Of a stretch of DNA of 64,000 nucleotides, positions 51,695-60,894 are shown piece by piece; the stretch's first letter is position 1; the number at the start of each line of letters is the position of its first letter. Below the pieces are notes generated by a model. The model saw nothing but the letters and a program-made list of their open reading frames with translations. It did no database searches and was not told where the DNA came from. The position numbers and the translations under genes are program-made. The DNA is from CAYWVR01 sp964461715 (GTDB taxonomy: Bacteria > Planctomycetota > Phycisphaerae > FEN-1346): contig CAYWVR010000012.1 of NCBI GenBank assembly GCA_964461715.1, positions 1 to 64,000 of the forward strand, read 5' to 3'.

Positions 51695-52630
51695 ATGAAC
51701 GGTGCCGAAGACTGGGACCTGGACCTCGAACGGGCCGCCGCCGGCACCGGCCAGGTGACCGACCTGATGGACCGGGCCGCCGTGCTGACGCGGCGGGACT
51801 CGCTGCGGCGGGGGAACATCGTCCACCTGCCCGCCACCGGCGACGCGGTCGTCCTGGGCGACCTCCACGGCGACCGCGAGAACTTCGACCGCGTCCTCGA
51901 ATGGGCCGGTCTCCATAAGCACCGCGACCGGTACCTCGTGCTCCAGGAGGTCATCCACCGCCCCGCCCGGGGTCCGGCCGACACGGACGAGAGCTTCCGC
52001 CTGCTGGAGGGGATCGCCCGCCTCAAGATTCGCTACAAGAGCCAAGTCCAGATGGTCCTCTCGAACCACGACCTCGGCGAAATCACCGGGGCGAACATGA
52101 CGAAGCAGGGAGCCAGCGTCAGCGAGCCCTTCCGCGAAGCCGTCTGCGAGGCCTACGGGCGGGACTGGGAGAAGGTCCACCTGGCGTATCGCCGATTCCT
52201 GGCCGACCTGCCCCTGGCGGTCCGGACGCAGAACGGCGTGTTCATCAGCCACTCGACACCGACGGCCGAGGCCCTGGAATCGTTCGATTACGGGGTCTTC
52301 GACCATCCCCTGAGCGTCGAGGATTGCTGGCCGGGCATGAGCGTCTACGAGCTGGTCTGGGGTCGCCGCCACGACCAGCAAGCCGCCGACCGGTTCGCCG
52401 AGGCGGTCGGGGCGCGGCTGCTGGTAACCGGGCATCAGACGTCGACGCGCGGCGTGAAGACGCCGACGACGCGTCACATCGTGCTGACGAGCGACGGCCC
52501 GCTCGGCCGCTTCCTCCTCCTGCCGCTCGACACGGAAGTTCCGCACGGGGCCCTGGCGAGGCAGGTGATGAAGATCAGCTCGCTGGCCCCCGTCCGCCGC
52601 CGCAAACGCGGCACCGGCAGCTCGTCGTGA
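51695..52630 (+). CDS. Metallophosphoesterase (calcineurin-like)
   Basis: 311 residues. Dimetal motifs GDAVVLGDLHGDRENF, MVLSNHDLGEI and LLVTGHQTSTRGV. The usual GDYVDRG is not evident; in its place is LVLQEVIHRPARG, so the second metal site is altered. A TTG at 51692 immediately upstream (AAGGAG at a better distance) could be the real start, adding one residue. No signal peptide, so cytosolic. It shares GTGA with the next gene. Substrate unknown; PPP-type serine/threonine phosphatase or cAMP/cyclic dinucleotide hydrolase are possible. Confidence 0.85.
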   Translation: MNGAEDWDLDLERAAAGTGQVTDLMDRAAVLTRRDSLRRGNIVHLPATGDAVVLGDLHGDRENFDRVLEWAGLHKHRDRYLVLQEVIHRPARGPADTDESFRLLEGIARLKIRYKSQVQMVLSNHDLGEITGANMTKQGASVSEPFREAVCEAYGRDWEKVHLAYRRFLADLPLAVRTQNGVFISHSTPTAEALESFDYGVFDHPLSVEDCWPGMSVYELVWGRRHDQQAADRFAEAVGARLLVTGHQTSTRGVKTPTTRHIVLTSDGPLGRFLLLPLDTEVPHGALARQVMKISSLAPVRRRKRGTGSSS

Positions 52631-53055
52631 GAACGAGACGCGAAACCGGCACGGTCGTCCGTCTCGAGGGCGATAGGGCCCTCGTCCGGTTCCGCCACCA
52701 GGGCGGCCCGCAGTGCCGCGGGTGCACCGCCTGCAAGCCCGCGGGGGACCGGACCTTCGCCCTTCGGGTCCCCGCCGAAGACCTGGCCGCGGGAGACCGC
52801 GTGACCGTCGAAATCCCCGTCCCCAGCCCGTGGCGGGCCCTGGCGCTGGTGTTCGTCCTGCCGCTGGTAGGCCTGATGGCCGGGATGGCCGTCGGGTCCG
52901 CCTGGAAGGGGCTCCAGCGGGCGCTGGGTCTGATGGCCGACGCCGCGGCCCTGGCCCTCGGGTGCGCCCTGGCCCTGGCGGCGTTCGCGCTTGCGGTGTT
53001 CGAGGAGCGGCGCCTGCGCCGGCGACACGTGCCGCGCGTCGTCAAGGAAGGCTGA
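52627..53055 (+). CDS. RseC/MucC-like membrane protein
   Basis: 142 residues, GTG start overlapping the stop of the phosphoesterase gene. N-terminal RTRRETGTVVRLEGDRALVR and QCRGCTACKPAG, a cysteine cluster near residues 30-37, then EDLAAGDRVTVEIPVPSPWRA and two membrane helices (about 72-90 and 98-125). The combination is that of RseC, which acts on sigma-E regulation or reducing systems for SoxR in Proteobacteria. Here there is no sigma-E cluster, so the role is likely different, perhaps electron transfer. Confidence 0.8.
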   Translation: MRTRRETGTVVRLEGDRALVRFRHQGGPQCRGCTACKPAGDRTFALRVPAEDLAAGDRVTVEIPVPSPWRALALVFVLPLVGLMAGMAVGSAWKGLQRALGLMADAAALALGCALALAAFALAVFEERRLRRRHVPRVVKEG

Positions 53056-53232
53056 GGGCCCTCTTCCTTCCCCTGCCTTCATCCCCACTTGGGAAGAGCT
53101 TTGACGGAGCGCCTCGTGGCCACGATAATGAGCGTCAACACAACGCTGGCTCGACCGGCGCCGTGCGGGCACGCCGGGACACCGCGCGGCTCGTTCGAGC
53201 GACAGCCGGGCCCCGGCCTGAAAGGACCGCCG

Positions 53233-53808
53233 ATGGTCGACCTCGACAAGGTCAGGCAGGCGATGCGAATGCTGCTGGAGGGGATCGGCGAGGATCCCGA
53301 CCGGCCCGGCCTCCTGGAGACGCCGCGCCGCGTCGCGGAGATGTGGGTCGAACTCGTTCAGGGTATGGACCAGCGGGCCGAGGAGATCATGACGATCCTC
53401 CCGTGCGAGCAGCACGACGAGATCGTCCTGATGCGCGACATCCCGTTCGTCAGCCTGTGCGAGCATCACCTCGTCCCCTTCCTCGGCCACGCCCACGTCG
53501 CGTACCTGCCGCGCCGCAACCGCGTCACGGGCCTCTCGAAACTCGCCCGCATCGTCGAGATGGAGGCCCGCAAGCTCCAGATCCAGGAACGCATGACCCA
53601 GGACATCGCCGACGACCTGATGCGGACCCTGAACCCCATCGGGGCGATGGTCGTCCTGGAGGCCGAGCACCTGTGCATGACGATCCGCGGGGTCCAGAAA
53701 CCGGGCACGATCACCGTCACGAGCGTCGTGCGGGGCCTCTTTCGCGAGAGCGATAAGACGCGCAACGAGGCCCTCGCGCTGCTGACCCATCGGAGAACAC
53801 CAAGGTAA
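53233..53808 (+). CDS. folE: GTP cyclohydrolase I
   Basis: 191 residues. First step of folate and queuosine-type precursor synthesis: GTP to dihydroneopterin triphosphate. Motifs: GEDPDRPGLLETPRRVAEMW, SLCEHHLVPFLGHAHVAYLP (zinc Cys and His), GLSKLARIVEMEARKLQIQE, AEHLCMTIRGVQKPGTITVT. ATG 53233 follows AAAGGA; an ATG at 53089 would add 48 unmatched residues. Its last base before the stop overlaps a 10-base inverted repeat arm (53807-53816). Confidence 0.96.
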   Translation: MVDLDKVRQAMRMLLEGIGEDPDRPGLLETPRRVAEMWVELVQGMDQRAEEIMTILPCEQHDEIVLMRDIPFVSLCEHHLVPFLGHAHVAYLPRRNRVTGLSKLARIVEMEARKLQIQERMTQDIADDLMRTLNPIGAMVVLEAEHLCMTIRGVQKPGTITVTSVVRGLFRESDKTRNEALALLTHRRTPR

Positions 53809-53882
53809 GTCGGAAGTGCGGAGTGCGAACTCGGAAGGGCCGACCCCGGCGCAGCCGACTTCCCGCTCCCGACTTCCGACTT
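53807..53882. repeat. Inverted repeat AAGTCGGAAG ... CTTCCGACTT in the folE-M29 gap
   Basis: Ten-base arms at 53807-53816 and 53873-53882, with further partial copies of CCGACTTCC and GGAAGTGCGG between and after them. The left arm begins inside the folE stop codon. Similar low-complexity repeat debris lies at 55032-55060 and near 15740-15757. No coding potential. Confidence 0.5.
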
Positions 53883-53925
53883 CCCCCTTCGCCCCGAATC
53901 CCGAATCCCATGAAGGAGTCCATCG

Positions 53926-55014
53926 ATGGTCGACCCTCGAACCCAGGCCCTCGCCCGGGTGCTCATCCGGTATGCACGGAACGTCCAGAAAGGACAGACG
54001 GTGTTGATCATGGGCCCCGCGGCGGCGGAGCCGCTGGTGCTGGAGTGCGTCCGCGAGGTATACCGGGCGGGCGGGCACCCCTCCACGCGCCTCGCGCCCG
54101 ACCGGAGCCGCGAGGTCATGTACGCCGAGGCCAACGACGAGCAGATCGCGTTCATGCCGAAGTGGGCCCTCGCCATGGCACGCCAGAGCGACCACCTCGT
54201 CAACATCCTCGGCGAAACGAACACCCAGGCCCACGCCGCCGTCCCGCCCAAGAAGATGGCCGCGTTCGAGAAGGCGCGGCGGAAGCTACTGGACATCATG
54301 CTCGATAAGAACGAGTGGACCCTCTCCCTCTGGCCCACTGCCGCCTACGCCCAGGATGCGGGCATGGGCCTCGAAGAGTTCGAGGACTTCGCCTATGCGG
54401 CCATGCGGGTCGACGCCAAGGATCCGGTGGCCGAGTGGAAGAAGGCGAAGGATTTCCAGGCCAAGATCATGCGGAAGCTCAACGGGGCCAAGGAGGTCCG
54501 CATCGTCGCCCCCGACACGGACCTCACGATGAGCGTCGAGGGCCGCTCCTTCATCTCCAGCTACGGCTCGCACAACATGCCCGACGGCGAGGTCTTCACC
54601 GGTCCCGTCGAGACGAGCGCCGAGGGCCACATCCGCTACTCCTTCCCCGTCTGCTACCGCGGCAAGGAGGTCCACGACGTGCGCCTCGAGTTCGAGAAGG
54701 GCAAGGTCACGAAGGCCACCGCCGCCAAGAACGAGGCGTTCCTCAGGGAAATGATCGGGATGGACAAGGGGGCCACGCGCCTCGGCGAGCTGGGCATCGG
54801 CACGAACTACGGCATCACCCGATTCATCAAGAACATCCTCTTCGACGAGAAGATCGGCGGCACGGTCCACCTGGCTCTCGGCAAGAGCTACGCCGAGACG
54901 GGCGGCACGAACAAGTCGAGCCTCCACTGGGACATGATCTGCGACCTGCGCCAGGGCGGGCGGCTGGAGGTGGATGGGAAGGTGCTTCAGGAGGGGGGGA
55001 AATTCAACGTCTGA
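53926..55014 (+). CDS. M29-family metalloaminopeptidase
   Basis: 362 residues. The family shows RVLIRYARNVQKGQTVLIMG at the N-terminus and the metal-site region NMPDGEVFTGPVETSAEGHI, GELGIGTNYGITRF and GGTVHLALGKSYAETGGTNK with SSLHWDMICDL, supplying Glu, His and Asp ligands of the di-metal site. It removes N-terminal amino acids from peptides in the cytosol. The start is supported by GAAGGAG. It is preceded by the inverted repeats after folE and followed by repeat debris, so it stands alone. Confidence 0.93.
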   Translation: MVDPRTQALARVLIRYARNVQKGQTVLIMGPAAAEPLVLECVREVYRAGGHPSTRLAPDRSREVMYAEANDEQIAFMPKWALAMARQSDHLVNILGETNTQAHAAVPPKKMAAFEKARRKLLDIMLDKNEWTLSLWPTAAYAQDAGMGLEEFEDFAYAAMRVDAKDPVAEWKKAKDFQAKIMRKLNGAKEVRIVAPDTDLTMSVEGRSFISSYGSHNMPDGEVFTGPVETSAEGHIRYSFPVCYRGKEVHDVRLEFEKGKVTKATAAKNEAFLREMIGMDKGATRLGELGIGTNYGITRFIKNILFDEKIGGTVHLALGKSYAETGGTNKSSLHWDMICDLRQGGRLEVDGKVLQEGGKFNV

Positions 55015-55031
55015 AACGGCTATCGCGAACG

Positions 55032-55060
55032 TCCAACAGCGTTCGACATTCGATGTTGGA
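55032..55060. repeat. Short inverted repeat TCCAACA ... TGTTGGA upstream of the radical SAM gene
   Basis: Arms at 55032-55038 and 55054-55060 around CGTTCGACATTCGA-like sequence. The composition is lower in GC than its neighbours. It matches a style of dispersed intergenic phrase rather than any known regulator site. Confidence 0.35.
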
Positions 55061-55083
55061 TATTCCGACGTAGGATGCACGCC

Positions 55084-55983
55084 ATGTCCAGGGACGCCAG
55101 GATCTACAGATCCCTCGCCGCCCTCCGGTCCACCCTCGCCGACTGCACTTTGTGCCCGCGCGATTGCCACGTCGACCGCACGGCCGGCCCGCGGGGGTTC
55201 TGCGGGGGCGGGGTCGAGGCGGTGGTCGCGAGCGCGGGGCCGCATAGCGGAGAGGAGCCGTGCCTGGTGGCCTCGGGGGGCAGCGGCACCATCTTCCTGG
55301 CCGGGTGCAACCTCGGGTGCGTCTTCTGCCAGAACGCCGACATCAGCCGCGAGACGGCCGGCCGCGCCCTCTCTACCGACGCCCTCGTGCAGCTGATGCT
55401 CGGCCTCGAGGCCCGCGGCTGCGCGAACGTGAACCTCGTGACGCCGTCGCACTTCACGGCGGCGCTGGCCGAGGCGATCGCCGCGGCCCGAGAGGCGGGC
55501 CTGCGGGGGCCCATCGTCTGGAACTCGAACGCCTATGAGCACGCCGCGGTGCTCGCGCACCTGGAGGGCCTCGTCGAGATCTACATGCCCGATCTGAAGT
55601 TCGCCCGGGCCGAGAGCGGACGCCGCTATTGCGACGCGCCCGACTACGCCGCCCAAGCCCGCAAGGCCCTCCGCGAGATGCATCGCCAGGTCGGCGACCT
55701 GCGGATCGAGGACAGACGGGCGACCCGCGGCCTGCTGGTGCGGCACCTCGTGATGCCGGGCGCGCGAGAGGAGACGCGGGAGGTCCTCGATTTCCTCGCC
55801 AATACCGTCTCGCCCGGGACGTTCGTCAACGTGATGGGCCAGTATCACCCGGCGGGCGACGTCCTAACGGCCGAGGGCCGCGCCGCCTACGCCGAGATCG
55901 GCCGCCGCCCCACACCGGCCGCGGTTGCCGAGGCCCGGGCGTACGCGACCTCGCTGGGGCTGCGCCTGGCCCGGGAGGGATGA
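55084..55983 (+). CDS. Radical SAM protein of the PflX family (COG1313)
   Basis: 299 residues. N-terminal CTLCPRDCHVDRTAGPRGFC (extra cysteines), then the cluster motif CNLGCVFC (Cys75, 79, 82) and the conserved SHFTAALAEAIAAAREAG, LEIYMPDLKF-like region, RHLVMPGAREETREVLDFLA and VNVMGQYHPAG. Family members are related to pyruvate-formate-lyase activating enzymes but their substrate is unknown. ATG 55084 has TAGGA at good distance; the ATG at 55075 is an alternative. Confidence 0.88.
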   Translation: MSRDARIYRSLAALRSTLADCTLCPRDCHVDRTAGPRGFCGGGVEAVVASAGPHSGEEPCLVASGGSGTIFLAGCNLGCVFCQNADISRETAGRALSTDALVQLMLGLEARGCANVNLVTPSHFTAALAEAIAAAREAGLRGPIVWNSNAYEHAAVLAHLEGLVEIYMPDLKFARAESGRRYCDAPDYAAQARKALREMHRQVGDLRIEDRRATRGLLVRHLVMPGAREETREVLDFLANTVSPGTFVNVMGQYHPAGDVLTAEGRAAYAEIGRRPTPAAVAEARAYATSLGLRLAREG

Positions 55984-56205
55984 AAGCTTGCCGGGGGCGG
56001 CGCCGCGGGGCGCGCATATGATTTGACCGGGCCCCCGTTTTGCGGTACCATTTGGCCGTGCGTCGGGGGGAGACGCTGACCGTCGAGGATCGCCGAAGGC
56101 TGGGTGTGTGCCCGCTTTCGGCATGGGGCACGTCAAGCGCGAGGCCCGGGGCGGTCGATGTACCCGGGGACCCCTGACCGCGGACCACGTGGCGGTTCGT
56201 CGCCC

Positions 56206-58233
56206 ATGACCGAAACGAACGAGACGCCGCGCGTGCCCAGCCCGTATGCACCCCTGCTGCGCCATGCGGCAGTGGCGACGGTGCACGTGGCCCTGTTTGC
56301 CCTGGCCTTCTGGCTGGCGTTCGGGCTGCGGTACGAGTTCAAAATCCCGCCATTCATCTCCGCCATTCCCAACGTCATCCCCGCGGACGCCGTGGGCATG
56401 CCGGTCCAGACATACGTCGGCGTGCCCGGGGCCGTCTGGGACATGTTCCACGAGCTCCTGGCGTTCACCCTCGTCGTCAAGATTCTCGTCTTCGGCTACT
56501 TCCGCCTGTACGCGGGGTGGTGGCAGTACGTCAGCATCCAGGATTTGGTGGAGACGTTCAAGGCCAGCCACATCTCCACGGCCCTCATCCTTGTCGGCGT
56601 CTACGTGACGCGGGCCCTGGCCCAGGCCGACATGCTGGAGGTGGAGTTGGTCGTGCCGGACACGGTGCTGATCATCGACTGGGCGGCGACGATCGCCCTG
56701 GTGGGCGGCATGCGGTTCCTGGTGCGGATCATCCGGGAGGGCTCGCGGCCGGTCAGCCCGGCGGGCCTGACGCGGGTCCTCATCATCGGGGCGGGCAACG
56801 CCGGCGAGGGCGTCCTCCGCGAGCTCTACCGCCTCCCCGTCGAGCGGTACCACGTCGTTGGCTTCGTCGACGACGACCCGAAGAAGCGCGGCATCCGGAT
56901 CCACGGGGTACCGGTGCTGGGCGGAGTGGACGACCTGGCGGAGGTGGCCGAGAAGCAGCGGGCCGAGGAGGTCATCATCGCCCTGCCCCAGCCCACGCGC
57001 GACGAGCTTCGCCGCATCATCGAGGTCTGCAAGGGCCAGAAGCTCGTCTTCCGCATCGTGCCGGGCGTGGCCGACCTGATCGAGGGCCGGGGCGACGTCA
57101 ACCGCCTGCGCGAGGTCGACATCAACGACCTCCTCGGCCGCGAGCCGGTGAGCCTGGACCTCGACGAGATCGGCCAGTTCCTGGCCGACAAGGTCATCCT
57201 CGTGACCGGGGCGGGCGGGTCGATCGGCTCGGAGCTCTGCCGCCAGGTTGCCCAGTTCAACCCGAAGCTGCTGGTGATGCTGGACCAGGCGGAAAACAAC
57301 CTCTTCCACGTTGATCGCGAGCTGCGGGCCGCGGCCCCGGAGATAGACCTGGCGCCCGTGATCGCCGACGTCTGCGACCGCCGGCGCGTCGAGTGCATCT
57401 TCCAGACCTACCGCCCCCGCGTCGTCTTCCATGCCGCCGCCCACAAGCATGTCCCCATGATGGAGCTGAACCCCGGCGAGGCCGTCAAGAACAACGTCTT
57501 CGGGACGAAGAACGTGGCCGACCTGGCCCGCGAGACGGGGGCCGACGCCTTCGTCATGATCTCCACCGACAAGGCCGTCAATCCCACCTCCGTCATGGGT
57601 TGCACGAAGCGTGTCGCCGAGATGTGCTGCCAGAGCATCCGGGCCGGCCATCCCGACGTCAAGACCAAGTACGTCACCGTCCGCTTCGGCAACGTCCTGG
57701 GATCCGCCGGGAGCGTCGTGCCCATCTTCCGCGAGCAGATCGCGCGCGGCGGGCCGGTGACGGTCACGCATCCGGAGATGCGGCGGTACTTCATGACCAT
57801 CCCGGAGGCGACGCAGCTCGTGATCCAGGCCGGCGCCATCGGTGAAGGTGCCGAGATCATGCTCCTGGACATGGGCGAGCCCGTGAAGATCGTCGACCTG
57901 GCGCGCGACATGATCACCCTCTCGGGATACCGCCCGGACGCGGACATTGAGATCGAGTTCCTGGGCATGCGCCCCGGCGAGAAGCTCTTCGAGGAGCTTC
58001 GCACGAGCGGCGAGAACGTCCTGCCAACCCACCACCGCAAGATCTTCGTCTGGCAGAGCCGGGCCTGTCCCACCGACGAGCTGACCGCGGCCCTGGACCG
58101 GCTCCGCGAGGCCACCCTGGACGCGTCGCGCGAGCGCATCCAGGAAATCCTGAAGGGGATCGTGCCGGAGTACGAGCCGTCGGCGCCCCCGAATCCGGCG
58201 CCTCGACCGGCCCCGCGCGCCGCCTCGTCCTGA
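56206..58233 (+). CDS. CapD/FlaA1-type nucleotide-sugar 4,6-dehydratase/epimerase, membrane-bound
   Basis: 675 residues. Four N-terminal membrane helices (about 16-190), a first Rossmann-like domain (about 195-310: GLTRVLIIGAGNAGEGVLRE ... VPVLGGVDDLAEV), then the catalytic SDR domain (about 325-600: LVTGAGGSIGSELCRQVAQF, FHAAAHKHVPMMELNPGEA, MISTDKAVNPTSVMGCTKR). In this subgroup the usual YxxxK is MxxxK, as in PglF/WbpM, consistent with MGCTK here. It makes UDP-4-keto-6-deoxy sugars for surface polysaccharide or glycosylation. ATG 56206 lacks a clear ribosome site; ATG 56158 is an alternative. No neighbours of the same pathway. Confidence 0.9.
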   Translation: MTETNETPRVPSPYAPLLRHAAVATVHVALFALAFWLAFGLRYEFKIPPFISAIPNVIPADAVGMPVQTYVGVPGAVWDMFHELLAFTLVVKILVFGYFRLYAGWWQYVSIQDLVETFKASHISTALILVGVYVTRALAQADMLEVELVVPDTVLIIDWAATIALVGGMRFLVRIIREGSRPVSPAGLTRVLIIGAGNAGEGVLRELYRLPVERYHVVGFVDDDPKKRGIRIHGVPVLGGVDDLAEVAEKQRAEEVIIALPQPTRDELRRIIEVCKGQKLVFRIVPGVADLIEGRGDVNRLREVDINDLLGREPVSLDLDEIGQFLADKVILVTGAGGSIGSELCRQVAQFNPKLLVMLDQAENNLFHVDRELRAAAPEIDLAPVIADVCDRRRVECIFQTYRPRVVFHAAAHKHVPMMELNPGEAVKNNVFGTKNVADLARETGADAFVMISTDKAVNPTSVMGCTKRVAEMCCQSIRAGHPDVKTKYVTVRFGNVLGSAGSVVPIFREQIARGGPVTVTHPEMRRYFMTIPEATQLVIQAGAIGEGAEIMLLDMGEPVKIVDLARDMITLSGYRPDADIEIEFLGMRPGEKLFEELRTSGENVLPTHHRKIFVWQSRACPTDELTAALDRLREATLDASRERIQEILKGIVPEYEPSAPPNPAPRPAPRAASS

Positions 58234-58432
58234 GCCGTCGCGGCCCCCCCGCCGATTTCATGCGTTCGCAGTTTGACCCCGCCCGGCCCGCAAGATAGAC
58301 TCCTCCATGGTCCCGGACGCGGACCGTCCGGTCCGGGGGAGGTCCACGGCCGGGAAACAGGCGGGTCTGGGGTGTGCGCCGACCGGGGGGAGAGGGTGCG
58401 CGGAGACGACCCGTCCCAGGGGGGGCACGCCT

Positions 58433-58760
58433 ATGCTGCGCCCCGGTCGTTTCTCTGTCGTACTCGCCGTCCTCGTCATGTTCTCGATGCCCCGGATCGT
58501 CGCCTGGGCCAAAGCCGCCACGCCCGAAGCACGGTGCTGGGCCGCTGACCGGCGAGCTCTTCCTCAGTGCCGACGCCGTCCCGACGCGCGAGACCGAGAT
58601 CCTGCCGTTCTGCGTCACGTGGACCGTCTCGGACCCCGTCCTGACGGCCGACACTTCCACGCAGACGGTCGCCGTCGACGTTACCTTCGACGCCTCGTTC
58701 GGGGGATGGGAGTGGACCCGCGTCAATCCGGTCGCCCGTCACCGCCATGACCCCTCCGGC
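58433..58760 (+). pseudogene. Frameshifted N-terminal fragment of an exported protein
   Basis: An ATG with AGGGGGG upstream opens a signal-peptide-like start (RFSVVLAVLVMFSMPRIVAWAKA). The frame then loses sense, while another frame continues from about 58534 with GPLTGELFLSADAVPTRETE, ILPFCVTWTVSDPVLTADTS and FGGWEWTRVNPV. A one-base change near 58530 would join them. The rest of the gene is missing, cut off by the transposase remnant. The family is unknown, though TGELFLSAD resembles N-termini of RHS-type proteins. Confidence 0.5.
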
Positions 58761-59372
58761 GAGCACCAGTACGCCTTGGGGATCTCGGGCGGGCCGGACG
58801 CGCTGGGCCGCGCGGCACGTCGGGCGGCGGGCCGTCTGAGGTTGGGCCAGGCCGAGGAGAAGGTGGCGGTGGTGGACGGGACGCCGTGAATCCGTCGGCA
58901 ACTGCAGACGTAGTTGCCGATGCTGGACGCGCACATCCTGGACTACTACCCCCTGATGGAGCACGTGGCGAAGACGGCGTGGACGTGCTTCGGGGAAGGG
59001 ACAGCCGAGGCGCGGGCGTGGTGCCAGGCGGCCTCGGGGGCCCTGCTTGAGAAGGGTGCCGCGGGCCTGCCGGCGGTGATCCGGGACCAGCGGAAGGCCA
59101 CCCGTTCTCGGGCGAAACGCGAGGACCTCCGGGCATTGGAACAGTACGTGGCAGTCCGCGGTGACATGCGCGATTACCCGACGTTCCTGGCACGGGGCTG
59201 GGACATCGGGAGCGGTCCGACGGAAGCGTTCTGCAGGACCCTGACGCGTCGGCTGAAAGGTAGCGGCATGCGTTGAAACACGCCCAATGCCGAGGCGATG
59301 ATGGCCCTGGGGGCCCTCTACCACTCGAACCTGTGGAAACTCCATTGGACTGAACAACGCCGGGCCGCATAG
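58761..59372 (+). pseudogene. Decayed ISKra4-like transposase (C-terminal part) with three in-frame stops
   Basis: One continuous frame carries transposase similarity: AHILDYYPLMEHVAKTAW, the RARGWDIGSGPTE-like segment (LARGWDIGSGPTEAFCRTLT), RRLKGSGMR and AEAMMALGALYHSNLWKLHW, the catalytic C-terminal region of ISKra4-type elements. It is interrupted by TGA at 58887-58889 (a Trp is expected), TAG at 58911-58913 (a Gln is expected) and TGA at 59274-59276 (Trp expected), and ends in TAG at 59370-59372. The N-terminus is missing and no terminal inverted repeats were found. The element is dead. Confidence 0.75.
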
Positions 59373-59421
59373 TGCCACAAACGCCGGGCACACCCGCGCG
59401 TGACAGGTCCGACTTTTTTGT

Positions 59422-59450
59422 TTGGCATCGGGGGCCCATGTCGCTAGACT
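59422..59450 (+). promoter_or_regulatory. Predicted promoter of purA
   Basis: TTGGCA (59422-59427) and TAGACT (59445-59450) with a 17-base spacer; start near 59457, leaving a 75-base leader. The best -35/-10 pair in the gap after the transposase remnant. Confidence 0.55.
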
Positions 59451-59531
59451 TGCTCCACGGCGCGGCTCCGGGCGAGGAGCGGCGCCGGCGCTTTGCGCCG
59501 ACCGGACGACCCGTAGGGAGGCGGACCTGCC

Positions 59532-60821
59532 GTGAAAATTCGGGGCAACACGTGTGTCGTCGGCCTGACGTGGGGCGACGAGGCCAAGGGCAAGATCGTC
59601 GACATCCTCGCCGCCGAGCACGACGTCGTCGTTCGGTGGGCGGGCGGCAACAATGCCGGGCACACCGTCGTCATCGACGGCCAGACGCACAAGCTCCACC
59701 TCATCCCCTCGGGGTGCTTTCACGAGCGGACGACGAACGTCATCGGCCACGGGCTGGTGGTCGACCCGAAGGTGCTGCTTGAGGAGATAGAGCGGCACGA
59801 AGGGACGGCGCCGCGGCTTCGGGAGCGCCTGAAGGTCTCCAGCCGCGCCCACACCATCTGGCCCTGGCACACGAAGATCGAGGCCCTCTCCGAGAAGTTC
59901 CAGGGCAAGGGCAAGATCGGGACGACGCTCCGCGGCATCGGCCCGGCCTACGCCGAGAAGGCGAACCGCGTGATGGCCATCCGGGTCGGGGAGCTGGCGC
60001 GGCCCGAGCACCTCGAGCCCAAGGTGCGGCGCATCGTCGAGGCGAAGAACCGCGAGTTCGAGGGCGCCTTCGGCGAGGGCGGACTCGACGCCGACGCCAT
60101 CTGGGATGAGTACGCGGCGTACGCCGCCGAGATCGCCCCGATGGTGACCGACACGACGACGCTCCTGCACGAGGCCCTCGAAGCCGGGAAGCGGATCCTT
60201 TTCGAGGGGGCCCAGGGCACGCTCCTCGACATCGACCACGGGACGTATCCCTACGTGACCAGCTCCTCGAGCTCCGCGGGCGGCGTCTGGTGCGGGACGG
60301 GCGTGCCGGGGCGGCGGATCGACCGCATCCTCGGCGTCGTCAAGGCCTACACGACCCGCGTCGGCGAGGGGCCCTTCCCCACCGAGTTGGACGATTCGGT
60401 CGGCGACCAGATCCGCGAGCAGGGCCAGGAATACGGCACAACCACCGGCCGCCCGCGGCGGTGCGGGTGGCTGGACACGTTCGCGATCCGCTACGCGGCC
60501 CGCGTCAACGGGCTCGACGGGATTGTCATCACGCTGCTGGACGTCCTGGCGGGCCTGCCGGAGCTGAAGGTCTGCACGGGCTACGAGGTGGACGGCAAGG
60601 CGCTGCCGGCGTTTCCGGAGGACCCGCAGGTGCTGGCGAAGGCGCGGCCGGTGCTCGAGGCGCTCGCGCCGTGGACGGAGGACATCTCGGGCGTGACCGA
60701 GTTCGATCGTCTGCCGGCGGCGGCGAAGGCCTACGTCGCGCGGGTCGAGGTCCTGGTGGGGGCCCCGGTCGCGGTGATCAGCGTGGGGCCGGACCGCGAG
60801 CAGACGATCTTTCGAGAATAG
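59532..60821 (+). CDS. purA: Adenylosuccinate synthetase
   Basis: 429 residues, GTG start with GGGAGG upstream. GTP-dependent formation of adenylosuccinate from IMP and aspartate. Motifs: VVGLTWGDEAKGKIVDIL (P-loop, Ala in place of the usual Gly in DEGKGK), WAGGNNAGHTVV, GTTLRGIGPAYAEKANR, FEGAQGTLLDIDHGTYPYVT and TTTGRPRRCGWLD. All catalytic residues seem intact. It precedes uppS by 73 bases, perhaps in the same transcript. Confidence 0.97.
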   Translation: MKIRGNTCVVGLTWGDEAKGKIVDILAAEHDVVVRWAGGNNAGHTVVIDGQTHKLHLIPSGCFHERTTNVIGHGLVVDPKVLLEEIERHEGTAPRLRERLKVSSRAHTIWPWHTKIEALSEKFQGKGKIGTTLRGIGPAYAEKANRVMAIRVGELARPEHLEPKVRRIVEAKNREFEGAFGEGGLDADAIWDEYAAYAAEIAPMVTDTTTLLHEALEAGKRILFEGAQGTLLDIDHGTYPYVTSSSSSAGGVWCGTGVPGRRIDRILGVVKAYTTRVGEGPFPTELDDSVGDQIREQGQEYGTTTGRPRRCGWLDTFAIRYAARVNGLDGIVITLLDVLAGLPELKVCTGYEVDGKALPAFPEDPQVLAKARPVLEALAPWTEDISGVTEFDRLPAAAKAYVARVEVLVGAPVAVISVGPDREQTIFRE

Positions 60822-60894
60822 CTTCCTGCGTGAATGCATAGATTCCGGGGTCGGAAGGCCCCGAGCCTTGGGCCCCGGGATCAGGCAGGCGGGT

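Noticed and set aside
59274..59276. TGA read as tryptophan or selenocysteine in the transposase frame
   Set aside because: A TAG also interrupts the same frame and other genes here end in TGA, so recoding is unlikely; simple decay explains it.
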